Source: Terebella lapidaria
Lineage: Eukaryota; Annelida; Polychaeta; Terebellida; Terebellidae
Assembly (NCBI GenBank): GCA_949152475.1
Contig: OX424564.1
Coordinates: 34,656,165 to 34,720,164 of the forward strand
DNA length: 64,000 bases
Direction of reading: 5' to 3'
Below the pieces are notes generated by a model. The model was not told the DNA's origin, did no database searches, and saw nothing but the letters and a program-made list of their open reading frames with translations. Below are positions 10,517-19,016 of the stretch, in pieces; the stretch's first letter is position 1, and every line of letters starts with the position of its first letter. The position numbers were made by a program, and so were the translations under genes.

Positions 10517-13500
10517 GTGGTTCACGGACCCGGTCCCAGGGGCGAGGTGGGCATGTGTGTGACAGCCAGAGTATGCGGAGAGCCAGTAACGCTGATAATC
10601 GACACCGGCAGCACTGTCACAATGCTCAACCTACAAACCTGGGAACGGATCCGGAAACCCGGAATGAAGCTGAAGCGGTCGCCGATTCGTCTTTCAATGG
10701 TTGACGGAAGTAACATACGGACACATGGCCGGAAAGAACTCCCACTCAACATCGCAGGAGTAGCTGAGACCGTGACGTTCGAGATTGCAGACTGTGAAGA
10801 CGAAGGAATACTGGGGATGGATTTCATCCGTTCCCGAGTATCCGGCATAAACTTCGACCGGATGACCATGCAGATGGGCAGCCAGGAGGTGTTCCTCACC
10901 ATGTTCGAGCAGACCAGGGAGCCGTTTCCGATCAACGCTGTAGCAGATTACCAAATTCCGCCGGAAACGGAACAGCTGATTATAGGACAAGCAGAGAGTG
11001 TCCGTGAAGCAGAAGGAGTACTAGAAATGCCGCAGGAGCCTACGGAGAAAAGACCTTGGCTGATCGGGAGAACTTTATCCCGGATAAAGCAAGGAACAGT
11101 CCCGGTTCGAGTGATCAACGTGATGGCAGAGCCGGTAATCATCAAGAAAGGAGCGCAGTTGGCGACGATGACCACCTTAGCAGCCGGTTGCAGTGTTGTG
11201 CCGTTGGCGGAGCGGAGCCGGAAGGTGCAGATTTCCACGGAGTCGGAGTCCGGGCGGAATTGGAGCGGGTACGAGAAGCTGCGGCAGTTAGCAGAGCAGA
11301 CCCAGGATGCAGTGCCGAGTCATTTCCGCGAGAGAGTAACCGACCTCCTATTTCGGAATAAGCTGACCTTCAGTAATGATGCCGGAGAACTGGGGCAGAC
11401 CAACGAGGTACAACATCAGATAAACACGGGCAGTCACCGGCCGATTAAGCAGCCAACCAGACGAATTCCGCCAGACAAGAGAGAGCTGGTGAGCAGTCTG
11501 ATTCAGGAGATGAAAGACAAGAACGTCATTGAAGAAAGTAGCAGTCCGTGGGCTTCACCGATTGTCCTTGTGAAGAAAAAGGATGGGACCACCCGGTTCT
11601 GCGTCGATTACCGGCGGTTAAATGCAGTCACGGAGAAAGATGCTTATCCGTTGCCGAGAATAGACGACACCATAGCAGCCTGTGCAGACGCTAAATGGTT
11701 CTCCACTCTCGACCTGACCAGTGGCTACTGGCAGGTCGGGATGGATGAAGACGCCCGGAAAAAGTCGGCCTTCTGTGTTCCTGGCGGCCTTTACCAGTTC
11801 AAAGTGATGAGTTTCGGCTTGTGCAATGCTCCGGGTACGTTCGAGCGGTTGATGGAGAAGGTGCTAGGCGGTTTGTCCTGGAAGACCTGCCTCATATATC
11901 TGGACGACATCATAGTCTACAGCAAGACCCTGGAGGATCACATCCGTGATCTTCAGGAGGTGTTCAGCAAGCTGAGAGAGGCAGACCTAAAAGTCAAACC
12001 GTCAAAATGCAAGTTCTTCCAGCCGGAGGTGTCTTTCCTAGGTCACATAGTCGGCAGAGACGGTATCCGCACCGACCCGGCAAAAACGGAGGCAGTACGG
12101 AAGTGGCGGACACCCACCAACCTGACGGAGCTGCGCAGTTTTCTGGGACTTTGCTCCTATTACCGGAAGTTCGTGCCGAAGTTCTCCGAGATTGCAGCGC
12201 CGCTGAATCACTTGACGGAAAAAGGGGTGCCGTTCCGGTGGCAGACGGAGCAAGAACAGGCATTTGCAGAGCTGAAGAACCGCCTAGTATCGGCACCGAT
12301 ACTCGGGTACCCAAGGGAGCAAGGCCGATATATCCTGGACACGGACGCCAGTGACACCGGGCTGGGAGCAGTACTGTCACAGAAGCAGGGCAACCAGGAG
12401 CGGGTGATAACCTACTTGAGCCGCAGCCTAACCAAAGAAGAACGGAGATACTGTGTCACCCGGAAGGAGCTCCTGGCGGTTGTGTTTGCGGTACAGAAGA
12501 ATAAGCAGTACTTGCTGGGACGACACTTCCTTCTTCGCACGGATCATGGCAGTCTGACCTGGCTTATGAATTTCAAGGAGCCCCAGGGGCAGGTAGCCCG
12601 GTGGATTGAGCTCCTGAGTGAGTTTCATTTCGACATCGAACATCGTCCGGGGCGAATCCATAATAATGCGGACGCCTTGTCCAGATCCCCATGCAGCCAA
12701 TGCGGAAAAATCGACTGGAAACAAGCCAAGATAGATGCCTGGAACTACGGAGAAAGAATCCGGCAGACACGAAGTGAAGAAACTCCTCAGCCCAAGCCAA
12801 AGAAGGGGGGACGCCGGAAGCGGTCAAGGAGATCGGGCGGAGAAGCAGAACTGACGGAGGAAGCAGTCCCAAGGAAGGCGGTTGCAGTAGCGGAGAAAGC
12901 AGCGTCCCGGAAGCCGGTTGCGGTTGCGGTGACAGAGGAAGCAGTCCCAAGGAAGGCGGTTGCAGTAGCGGAGAAAGCAGCGTCCCGGAAGCCGGTTGCG
13001 GTTGCGGTGACAGAGGAAGCAGTCCCAAGGAAGGCGGTTGCAGTAGCGGAGAAAGCAGCGTCCCGGAAGCCGGTTGCGGTTGCGGTGACGGAGGAAGCAG
13101 CGTCCCGGAAGCCGGTTGCGGTTGCGGTGACGGAGAAAGCAGCGTCCCGGAAGCCGGTTGCGGTTGCGGTGACGGAGAAAGCAGTGTCCCGGAAGCCGGT
13201 TGCGGTTGCGGTGACGGAGAAGGCAGTTCCAGGAAAAGCGGATGCGGTTGCAGAGCAGATTAGGCTGGCGGAAAATGCGGACCAGGATACTGTGCTGGGG
13301 CAGAAATATCGACCAGATGATTTGTGGAGAATGCAGCAAGCAGAACCTTGGTACTCACTGGTGACGTCGCTGATCGACGGGAGCGGTACAGGTGGCAGTG
13401 CAGACTTTTCCAGTATGAGCAGCGAGGAGAAAGTGCTGTACGGGATGCGGAAGACCTTGCTGAAAGTCGACGGAGTAGTCTACCGGAAATGGAGAACGGC

Positions 13501-14716
13501 AGAAGGAACCAGCCGAATGCAGTTAATAACCCCGAAGGAGCTGAGACAGGAGATTTTCCGTCTGGCCCACCAGAGCCGGACGGGAGGACACCTCGGAAGC
13601 AGAAGGATGGCGGCTAGCATTCGGAGGCGGTATTTCTGGCCGGCTATGATGCGGGACATAAAGCAGTGGGTGCTGAGCTGTGACGAATGTGCGTCAAGAA
13701 GTATGCAGAACTTGAAACGATCTCCGATGCAGAAATACCGGGTTGGAGCGCCCATGGAGAGGGTGGCAATGGACGTGATGGGTCCGTTACCTAAATCCAC
13801 CCGGGGGAACCGGTACATCTTAGTAATCGGCGATTACTTCACCAAGTGGGTAGAGGCTTACCCGATGCCGAATCAGGAAGCGGTGACGGTTGCGGACATA
13901 TTCGTCAACCAGTTTGCAGCGCGGTACGGTATCCCGATGGAGATACACACCGACCAAGGCAGAAATTTCGAGTCCGACTTGCTGAGAAATGTTTGCAGAA
14001 TCCTGGGGATTCACAAGACACGGACGACCGCTTTCCGACCTCAGTCGGACGGTTTCATCGAGCGATTCAACCGGACGCTGCAGCAGATCTTGAGCCTGTA
14101 CGTAAGCGAGCGGCAGACCAACTGGGATCAGCTAGTTCCGTTGGCGATGGCAGCTTACCGGAGTACCCCGCAGGAGACAACCGGGCAGAGTCCCAACTTG
14201 CTGATGCTGGGCAGAGAAGTCAACACTCCGGTAGAGTTACTGATTGGCAGACCGCCGGGAGAATCAACGGCAGAAGTAACAGAGTATGGCAGTCAGCTCC
14301 GGGAGCGACTAGAGGCGGTATACAAGGCAGTTCGAGCGAAATCTGGCAGAGAAATGGAACAGCAGAAGAAGCTGTACGACCGGAGGAAGGTCAACAATCA
14401 GTTCCAGCCAGGAGACCGAGTGTGGATGGCGGTCAAAACACGGAAGAAGGGCAAAGCTCCCAAGTTGCAGAGGAAGTGGAGCGGTCCAAAGCTAGTGCTG
14501 AGCAGATTTACCGACGTGACCTACGAGATTGCAGAGAGTGAAACTCGACAGAAGGTGGTTCACTTCGATTTGCTGAAACCGTATAATGGCGTCAAGCATC
14601 CGAGATGGATGAAGCGGAGAATGGCGGATTCCTGGAGGCAGACGGAGCCGCCAAAGCAGAGTAGTGTTCCGGAGACGGAACCGACGGTCTCTGAGTCGGA
14701 TACGGACTCGGAGTAA
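10517..14716 (+). CDS. pol: Gypsy-1 Pol polyprotein (protease-RT-RNase H-integrase)
   Basis: 1,399 aa from the first start-like codon (GTG at 10517), but the frame is open upstream into gag and has no ATG there, so translation by -1 frameshifting from gag is likely. Protease has LIIDTGSTVTML (DTG about 29-31). RT has FCVDYRRLN, FGLCNAPGTF and the catalytic YLDDIIVYS (about 461). RNase H has LDTDASDTGLGAVLSQ (about 607) and LLGRHFLLRTDHGSL. A repeated spacer follows (about 779-900). Integrase has an HHCC finger (HQSRTGGHLG...CDECASR, about 1018-1060), then DDE residues in MDVMGPL, HTDQGRNFES and FIERFNRT, followed by a GPKLV-type C-terminal domain. The reading frame is intact, so the element could be autonomous. 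Confidence 0.95.
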   Translation: MVHGPGPRGEVGMCVTARVCGEPVTLIIDTGSTVTMLNLQTWERIRKPGMKLKRSPIRLSMVDGSNIRTHGRKELPLNIAGVAETVTFEIADCEDEGILGMDFIRSRVSGINFDRMTMQMGSQEVFLTMFEQTREPFPINAVADYQIPPETEQLIIGQAESVREAEGVLEMPQEPTEKRPWLIGRTLSRIKQGTVPVRVINVMAEPVIIKKGAQLATMTTLAAGCSVVPLAERSRKVQISTESESGRNWSGYEKLRQLAEQTQDAVPSHFRERVTDLLFRNKLTFSNDAGELGQTNEVQHQINTGSHRPIKQPTRRIPPDKRELVSSLIQEMKDKNVIEESSSPWASPIVLVKKKDGTTRFCVDYRRLNAVTEKDAYPLPRIDDTIAACADAKWFSTLDLTSGYWQVGMDEDARKKSAFCVPGGLYQFKVMSFGLCNAPGTFERLMEKVLGGLSWKTCLIYLDDIIVYSKTLEDHIRDLQEVFSKLREADLKVKPSKCKFFQPEVSFLGHIVGRDGIRTDPAKTEAVRKWRTPTNLTELRSFLGLCSYYRKFVPKFSEIAAPLNHLTEKGVPFRWQTEQEQAFAELKNRLVSAPILGYPREQGRYILDTDASDTGLGAVLSQKQGNQERVITYLSRSLTKEERRYCVTRKELLAVVFAVQKNKQYLLGRHFLLRTDHGSLTWLMNFKEPQGQVARWIELLSEFHFDIEHRPGRIHNNADALSRSPCSQCGKIDWKQAKIDAWNYGERIRQTRSEETPQPKPKKGGRRKRSRRSGGEAELTEEAVPRKAVAVAEKAASRKPVAVAVTEEAVPRKAVAVAEKAASRKPVAVAVTEEAVPRKAVAVAEKAASRKPVAVAVTEEAASRKPVAVAVTEKAASRKPVAVAVTEKAVSRKPVAVAVTEKAVPGKADAVAEQIRLAENADQDTVLGQKYRPDDLWRMQQAEPWYSLVTSLIDGSGTGGSADFSSMSSEEKVLYGMRKTLLKVDGVVYRKWRTAEGTSRMQLITPKELRQEIFRLAHQSRTGGHLGSRRMAASIRRRYFWPAMMRDIKQWVLSCDECASRSMQNLKRSPMQKYRVGAPMERVAMDVMGPLPKSTRGNRYILVIGDYFTKWVEAYPMPNQEAVTVADIFVNQFAARYGIPMEIHTDQGRNFESDLLRNVCRILGIHKTRTTAFRPQSDGFIERFNRTLQQILSLYVSERQTNWDQLVPLAMAAYRSTPQETTGQSPNLLMLGREVNTPVELLIGRPPGESTAEVTEYGSQLRERLEAVYKAVRAKSGREMEQQKKLYDRRKVNNQFQPGDRVWMAVKTRKKGKAPKLQRKWSGPKLVLSRFTDVTYEIAESETRQKVVHFDLLKPYNGVKHPRWMKRRMADSWRQTEPPKQSSVPETEPTVSESDTDSE
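12852..13240 (+). repeat. In-frame tandem repeat between RNase H and integrase
   Basis: The marker TGAC(A/G)GAGGAA or TGACGGAGAA starts at 12852, 12930, 13008, 13086, 13128, 13170 and 13212: three 78-bp units (26 codons), then three 42-bp units (14 codons). The protein repeats EEAVPRKAVAVAEKAASRKP and shorter (E/K)AASRKPVAVAVT blocks. All lengths keep the pol frame. Confidence 0.9.
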
Positions 14717-15465
14717 AGCCGCAGAGGACGCAGAAATATTAGAAGACGGAGTGAGCTGTAGAGCAGGAGAAGGAGATAGCTGAGACCCTGGTAAAACGTT
14801 GAGTTCCGGCAGAGAGCGACCGCAAGAAGTCGGAGCAGTGAGCAAGTGCTGGTTCCGGAAACAGGGCGGAGAAAGGAAGCAGAGCGGAAAGCGGTGCAGA
14901 GACCGGATAGAGACATCCTAGAGGTTCTGACTGGGTTGAGCACATAGTCAACCAGTCCAGGGTAGCGGCCAGGGGTCCAGAAGAACCTGGGTTAGCGGTC
15001 TAGTATCTCCAGAGAAGCAGCTACACGTCTTCCGTATTCAGAGAATTAAGACGGAAAAGTTTTCCGGCTGTAGACATCCAACCGGAGTTTCCACTTAGCA
15101 GAGACAGCAAACCGGCTGCAGATCGACAGAAGCGGTGAAACATCATTCCAGATAGGAAGGGCCCTCCTTCTGGACAAGAATGTATGCAGTTTCCAGTGTC
15201 GACAAGCAGTAATACCAGTGAGCAGATATGCAGTTGACGAAGCAGTACAGATGGCGGAAACGCCCAACTTGCAGTCTAGATGTTCGTCTGAGAGGCAGAT
15301 TCAACTGGCTGAGACTCTTTTCAACCTTCCTGATGGCAGAGATACTTCAAAATTGCAGATACTTCGCTCGGAGAAGCAGTTGAAAGGGAGCCGGAAAAAC
15401 CCGGAGAAGCCGGTTGAGCCGGAGACGGACACCTCTCGGTTAACGGTTGAGTTTTTGCATAATTG
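14717..15465 (+). other. Gypsy-1 spacer after pol, no convincing ORF
   Basis: About 750 bp with the same purine-rich style as the rest of the element. A 99-codon frame at 15218-15517 has no recognisable features and overlaps the next promoter, so I do not call it. This may be the pol 3' untranslated region or a decayed extra gene. Confidence 0.5.
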
Positions 15466-15535
15466 TGACGTCACTCCTGAGGCAGCCAATCAGCGTGGAG
15501 CTTTTCAAATCACGTGAGCAGAAAGGGTATAAAAG
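15466..15535 (+). promoter_or_regulatory. Internal promoter 1 of Gypsy-1, upstream of accessory ORF A
   Basis: TGACGTCA at 15466-15473, CCAAT at 15486-15490, CACGTG at 15511-15516 and TATAAAAG at 15528-15535 lie within 70 bp. These are the elements found in the LTR U3. The expected transcript would start near 15560 and its first substantial ORF is at 15780. Confidence 0.65.
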
Positions 15536-15779
15536 GGCCTTGAAATCGGGCTCTGACAGCAGTTGGAGAGCAGACCTCGAGCTGTGCACATCGCAGACAA
15601 AGTTTGGCGGAATCGAATCAAGTCCAGCATTTTCCGGCAGCGACAGATTTTGCAGTGAAAAACGACTAAGTGTTTCCCGGAAGACCACCAGTCCGGAGAA
15701 GCGGTGCAGAGGCGGCGCAGAAGCGGTGCAGTAAAAGCGGTGCAGTAGATCGACAATTTCAGTTTCCCGGCCTTCCGGA

Positions 15780-16565
15780 ATGGCCTACTCGGCGTTCCTT
15801 GATAGACAAGATCGCGGCCGGAGCAGAGATTGGGCAACCCCGCAGCCACTGGATTATAGCCAGCTGCCACTGGATTATAGCCGGCTGTGTAAGCGGTGTG
15901 ACCGGATGTTTGAGAGTGCGAGGGACCGGAGACGGCATGTGTGCCCAGCCCAGAGATTTCATTGCTGTTTGTGTGCCTTCTATGCCAACCGGGCGAACGA
16001 CCTTAGGAGGCATCTCCGGGAGATGCACGGGTGGAAGTACCCTTCCGGGAACCGTCCTCCTCAGGACGAGGCCACCCTCAACCATGTGGGAACCTTTGAT
16101 TCGGCCTGGCGGGGAACAGCAACGCAGTCCCGGCATAAGCGTTTCCGGCGATACTGCACCCGGTCACCAAGGGAGAATACAGTTCCGGGAACTTATGCGG
16201 ACCAGCTTCCGTTTGGCCCTGACTGGGATGCCGGAGCAGCCGCCCCCATCGGACAACCGGAGCAGTTAGATCTCCCGGAATGGGTTCCGGATCCACAGGG
16301 CTGTCTCCGGGCCGCCGACGACGCTCCTCCGGAAAGCTGGGATCAGGAGATGGAGCTGATTGCAGAGGCGGTCAGAGCAGTTATGCCGGATCAAGCAGAC
16401 GATTGGGAGAAACCCGAAGAGGAAGATCAGCCGGTGGAAGACTGGGAGGCAGAGATCCGGGTGTGGGAATATAAACCACCTTCTCCCACTTCGGAGCCGG
16501 AGACGGATGAGTCGGAGTATGAGACGGCAGATGAGGACTCCTGGACGGAAGCGAAGGCAGTGTGA
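15780..16565 (+). CDS. Gypsy-1 accessory ORF A: C2H2 zinc-finger acidic protein
   Basis: 261 aa, downstream of integrase in the position where env would lie in other elements, but with no signal peptide, transmembrane segment or other envelope feature. A canonical finger CCLC-x12-H-x4-H (HCCLCAFYANRANDLRRHLR, then EMH) lies at about residues 62-85. It is preceded by a degenerate one (CKRCDRMFESARDRRRHVC, about 39-57). The C-terminal half is acidic, with many Trp/Asp/Glu and tandem 'EPETDESEYETADED'-like runs. The start ATG lies about 245 nt after the TATA box of internal promoter 1. The fingers suggest nucleic-acid binding, possibly regulation or targeting of the element; this is inference. 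A 40-base poly(A) run lies 98 nt after the stop. Confidence 0.72.
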   Translation: MAYSAFLDRQDRGRSRDWATPQPLDYSQLPLDYSRLCKRCDRMFESARDRRRHVCPAQRFHCCLCAFYANRANDLRRHLREMHGWKYPSGNRPPQDEATLNHVGTFDSAWRGTATQSRHKRFRRYCTRSPRENTVPGTYADQLPFGPDWDAGAAAPIGQPEQLDLPEWVPDPQGCLRAADDAPPESWDQEMELIAEAVRAVMPDQADDWEKPEEEDQPVEDWEAEIRVWEYKPPSPTSEPETDESEYETADEDSWTEAKAV

Positions 16566-16663
16566 AAGTAGACGGAGGCGGTTGGCAGTATAGCGGTTGA
16601 CGGAGGCGGTTGGCAGTTTGGCGGAGACGGAAGAAGCGGTGGCAGTTAGCAGCAACAACACGG

Positions 16664-16703
<40 letters not shown>
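16664..16703 (+). repeat. Internal poly(A) tract, 40 bases
   Basis: An uninterrupted run of 40 A between accessory ORFs A and B. It lies 98 nt after the ORF A stop and 51 nt before the CCAAT box of internal promoter 2. Exact length may be affected by sequencing of homopolymers. Confidence 0.9.
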
Positions 16704-16706
<3 letters not shown>

Positions 16707-16753
16707 TATTTATCCAAGAAGACCACCAGGAGGAGTTGCAGTTTGCTGAGCAG

Positions 16754-16804
16754 CCAATCATCAAGCAGATAAGCCAGTCACGTGACTTCCAGAGACTATA
16801 AAAG
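16754..16804 (+). promoter_or_regulatory. Internal promoter 2 of Gypsy-1, upstream of accessory ORF B
   Basis: CCAAT at 16754-16758, CACGTG at 16779-16784 and TATAAAAG at 16797-16804. CACGTG-to-TATA spacing (18 bp) is nearly the same as in promoter 1 (17 bp). The context 'AGCCAATCA' is also shared. ORF B starts 78 bp after the TATA box. Confidence 0.65.
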
Positions 16805-16881
16805 GGGCAGTTAGCTGTTACCGGATGCAGAAGGCAGTTTGCTGTAGCTGAGTCAACATCGATACAAAGCAGAGAATCAGA

Positions 16882-18741
16882 ATGCCGAAAGTAAAGACAA
16901 CACCCCGCAAGCCCCGCCCTCACCGGTGTGGAGACTGCAACCTAGAGTTCAAGAGCAAGCACACGTTGCTCCGGCATGTCACGGAGCAGCACACAAGTGA
17001 AGTCACCGTCTTCGCCTGTCCGCAGTGTGACCATTGGAGCAGACGGAAAGAGGGAACACAGAAGCATCTGCAGTCCCGGCACGCAATGGACGCAAACCCG
17101 ATTCGACTGAGGGTGGGCAGAGAGCAGTTTGAGGAGAAAAGCCTCCGGTCCAAGATGACCCCACGGAAAAGCAAGAAGCCGGTAACACGGCATGACCAGT
17201 TGTCGGATACGGAGTCGGAGTCGGGAGGTTCGGTTTCGTCCCGGACCCGGTACCGTTCCGGTACCCAGTCGGTGGCCGCACTAGCAGCCGACGTTTCGTC
17301 CACGGAGGCGGAGAGCAGTTCGGAAGAGGAAGCGGAGCTGAAAATCATGGCAAGTGAAGACGAGTTGCAAGAACCAGGAGACCCGAAGCCGGTTAAGCCG
17401 CCTGTGACCCGGAGTTCTTCCCGGAACACCTCCCGGAAAAACAGCCCTGACTCATCTCGAGGTACCGGAGCAGATCGAGACCGCGGAAAGAAGCGGAGTC
17501 GCAGCCGTTCGCCGGATAAATCCGGACGCCATCAACGCCGAGAATATAGGAAGGAGAGCCCGGAGCGAGCCAAGGACCGAGGCGGAGAACGTGGTCGAGA
17601 GGAGAAACGACACACCCCACCCAAGTCTTCCGGAGGCAGCGTCAAAGGAAAAGGCAAGGGGGTGTATGACTACAAGTTCCGGCTGTTGGAGGAAGGTTCC
17701 AGCGGAGCAACGGCAGAAGTGGGAGTGGCGGACATTGCGGAAATGCAGAGCCGAGACGATGAGGAAGACCTTTTCCGGAGTCCACCTCCGAGAACAACTA
17801 GCAGTGGCAGAGCAGTGAGCAGTGTGATTGTCCGGCCCGGAGGCGGAGCAGAAATCAGATCCAGCGGCCGAGCCGATAGCAGAGCAGATAGCCGAGCCGA
17901 TAGCAGAGCAGATAGAGCAGATAGCAGAGCAGATAGCCGAGCGGACAGCAGACCCATTGGCAGATCAGGAGGCAGACCGGAGACCAAAACGGAAGGCGGA
18001 AACCGGAGCAGAGCTGGCAGTGAGACGGAGACCCGAGGATCCTCGGAGCGAACTTTGCCGGCAACCATTCAAGCAGTAGCAGGAAGCAGAACCAGTTCAG
18101 CGGCTAGGGATGACGGAATAGAGTCTTCCGCGTCTGAACGAAGCCATGCGGACGTGCAGAGAGCCCGGAGGAGTATCCTGGTAGATCAAGCCAGAGCTAC
18201 ACCCGGAATCCTGTCTCCGGTGGAAACCCGACCTCGACAGTCTTCCAGTGAGCGGTCCGGAAGGAGCCAAGTCCGAGCACCAACCCAGAGTCCACCCTAC
18301 ACATTCTACCCGTTTGGCGGTCCTTCAACTCAACCGTGTCCGTCACATTGTTTCCCGGTGAATATTGGGGGACGGAGCGCTTCCGTCTTTGCACCCGCAG
18401 TCCCGGAGCACGCTAGATACTATGCAGTACGTTGGGGACCGGAGCAGTGGGGGCCAGCCGAGATGAGAGACTCCGGCGTCTACGTGGAGATCATGGAGCA
18501 GAGAGAGTCACCGTTTGGTCTCGTCCCGACCCGTCAGATCGTCCGGATTCCAGATTGGTCCATCCGGGACGAACGCCTCAGGAATGGGTTCTACGTCCCG
18601 CCCCAGTGGAGCCTCCATGATCCGGATCTTCTCCCGGTTGATGCCAGAGGGACAAGCTTCGGACGACCGTTGGTACCACAGACCTTTCCACCGCGTCCGC
18701 CGTCGGGGAGCAGTTCGCGCCGTGATACTGGTGGGCAGTAG
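16882..18741 (+). CDS. Gypsy-1 accessory ORF B: two C2H2 fingers, RS-rich region and novel C-terminus
   Basis: 619 aa. Two canonical C2H2 fingers follow a basic N-terminus: CGDC-x12-H-x4-H (about 17-38) and CPQC-x12-H-x4-H (about 48-69), ending in HLQSRH. Then come an acidic/Ser region, an arginine-serine segment (KKRSRSRSPDKSGRHQRREY, about 200-245), a (RADS)n tandem (about 328-356), and a C-terminal region of ~120 residues rich in Trp/Tyr/Pro (ARYYAVRWGPEQWGP; IVRIPDWSIRDERLRNGFYV) that I do not recognise. RS segments are typical of nuclear RNA-binding and splicing proteins, so a nuclear nucleic-acid-binding role is reasonable but unproven. It has no envelope features. The frame is intact over 1.86 kb. 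It ends 275 bp before the 3' LTR and would use the LTR polyadenylation signal. Confidence 0.75.
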   Translation: MPKVKTTPRKPRPHRCGDCNLEFKSKHTLLRHVTEQHTSEVTVFACPQCDHWSRRKEGTQKHLQSRHAMDANPIRLRVGREQFEEKSLRSKMTPRKSKKPVTRHDQLSDTESESGGSVSSRTRYRSGTQSVAALAADVSSTEAESSSEEEAELKIMASEDELQEPGDPKPVKPPVTRSSSRNTSRKNSPDSSRGTGADRDRGKKRSRSRSPDKSGRHQRREYRKESPERAKDRGGERGREEKRHTPPKSSGGSVKGKGKGVYDYKFRLLEEGSSGATAEVGVADIAEMQSRDDEEDLFRSPPPRTTSSGRAVSSVIVRPGGGAEIRSSGRADSRADSRADSRADRADSRADSRADSRPIGRSGGRPETKTEGGNRSRAGSETETRGSSERTLPATIQAVAGSRTSSAARDDGIESSASERSHADVQRARRSILVDQARATPGILSPVETRPRQSSSERSGRSQVRAPTQSPPYTFYPFGGPSTQPCPSHCFPVNIGGRSASVFAPAVPEHARYYAVRWGPEQWGPAEMRDSGVYVEIMEQRESPFGLVPTRQIVRIPDWSIRDERLRNGFYVPPQWSLHDPDLLPVDARGTSFGRPLVPQTFPPRPPSGSSSRRDTGGQ

Positions 18742-19016
18742 TCGTCGCAAGTCGTCGCAAGTCGTCGCAAGTCAAGTCGGCGCAAGGAGAAGAAAGAAGA
18801 ACCGTTTCCCGGATTCTAGTATAATTAAGAGTTAAAAAGTGGGAAACGGAACAAGCAAGATATCCGGGTACAGTGACGGTAAACTAGTTAAGAGATACCA
18901 GTACCCGGATCACGGAGACAAGTTGTGTTTGATTTTACGGACAGTTTAACGGTTGACAATTTGTATATATGTGATATTGTTCTGTTCGGGACGAACAGAG
19001 TCTAAGGAAGGGGGAG
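18742..19016 (+). other. Gypsy-1 3' spacer with polypurine tract
   Basis: A short triplicate of GTCGTCGCAA lies at about 18740-18770. The polypurine tract 'AAGGAAGGGGGAG' ends at 19016 against the 3' LTR and would prime plus-strand DNA synthesis. Confidence 0.75.

Noticed and set aside
12573-13339. Antisense Leu/Arg-rich frames in pol
   Set aside because: Shadows of the in-frame VAVAEKAASRKP repeats.
15218-15517. 99-codon frame before accessory ORF A
   Set aside because: It overlaps the CRE/CCAAT/TATA promoter, shows no motif and lies in purine-rich spacer.
15466-18741. Accessory ORFs as an envelope gene
   Set aside because: No signal peptide, furin-like site, fusion peptide or transmembrane anchor; C2H2 fingers and RS segments instead.
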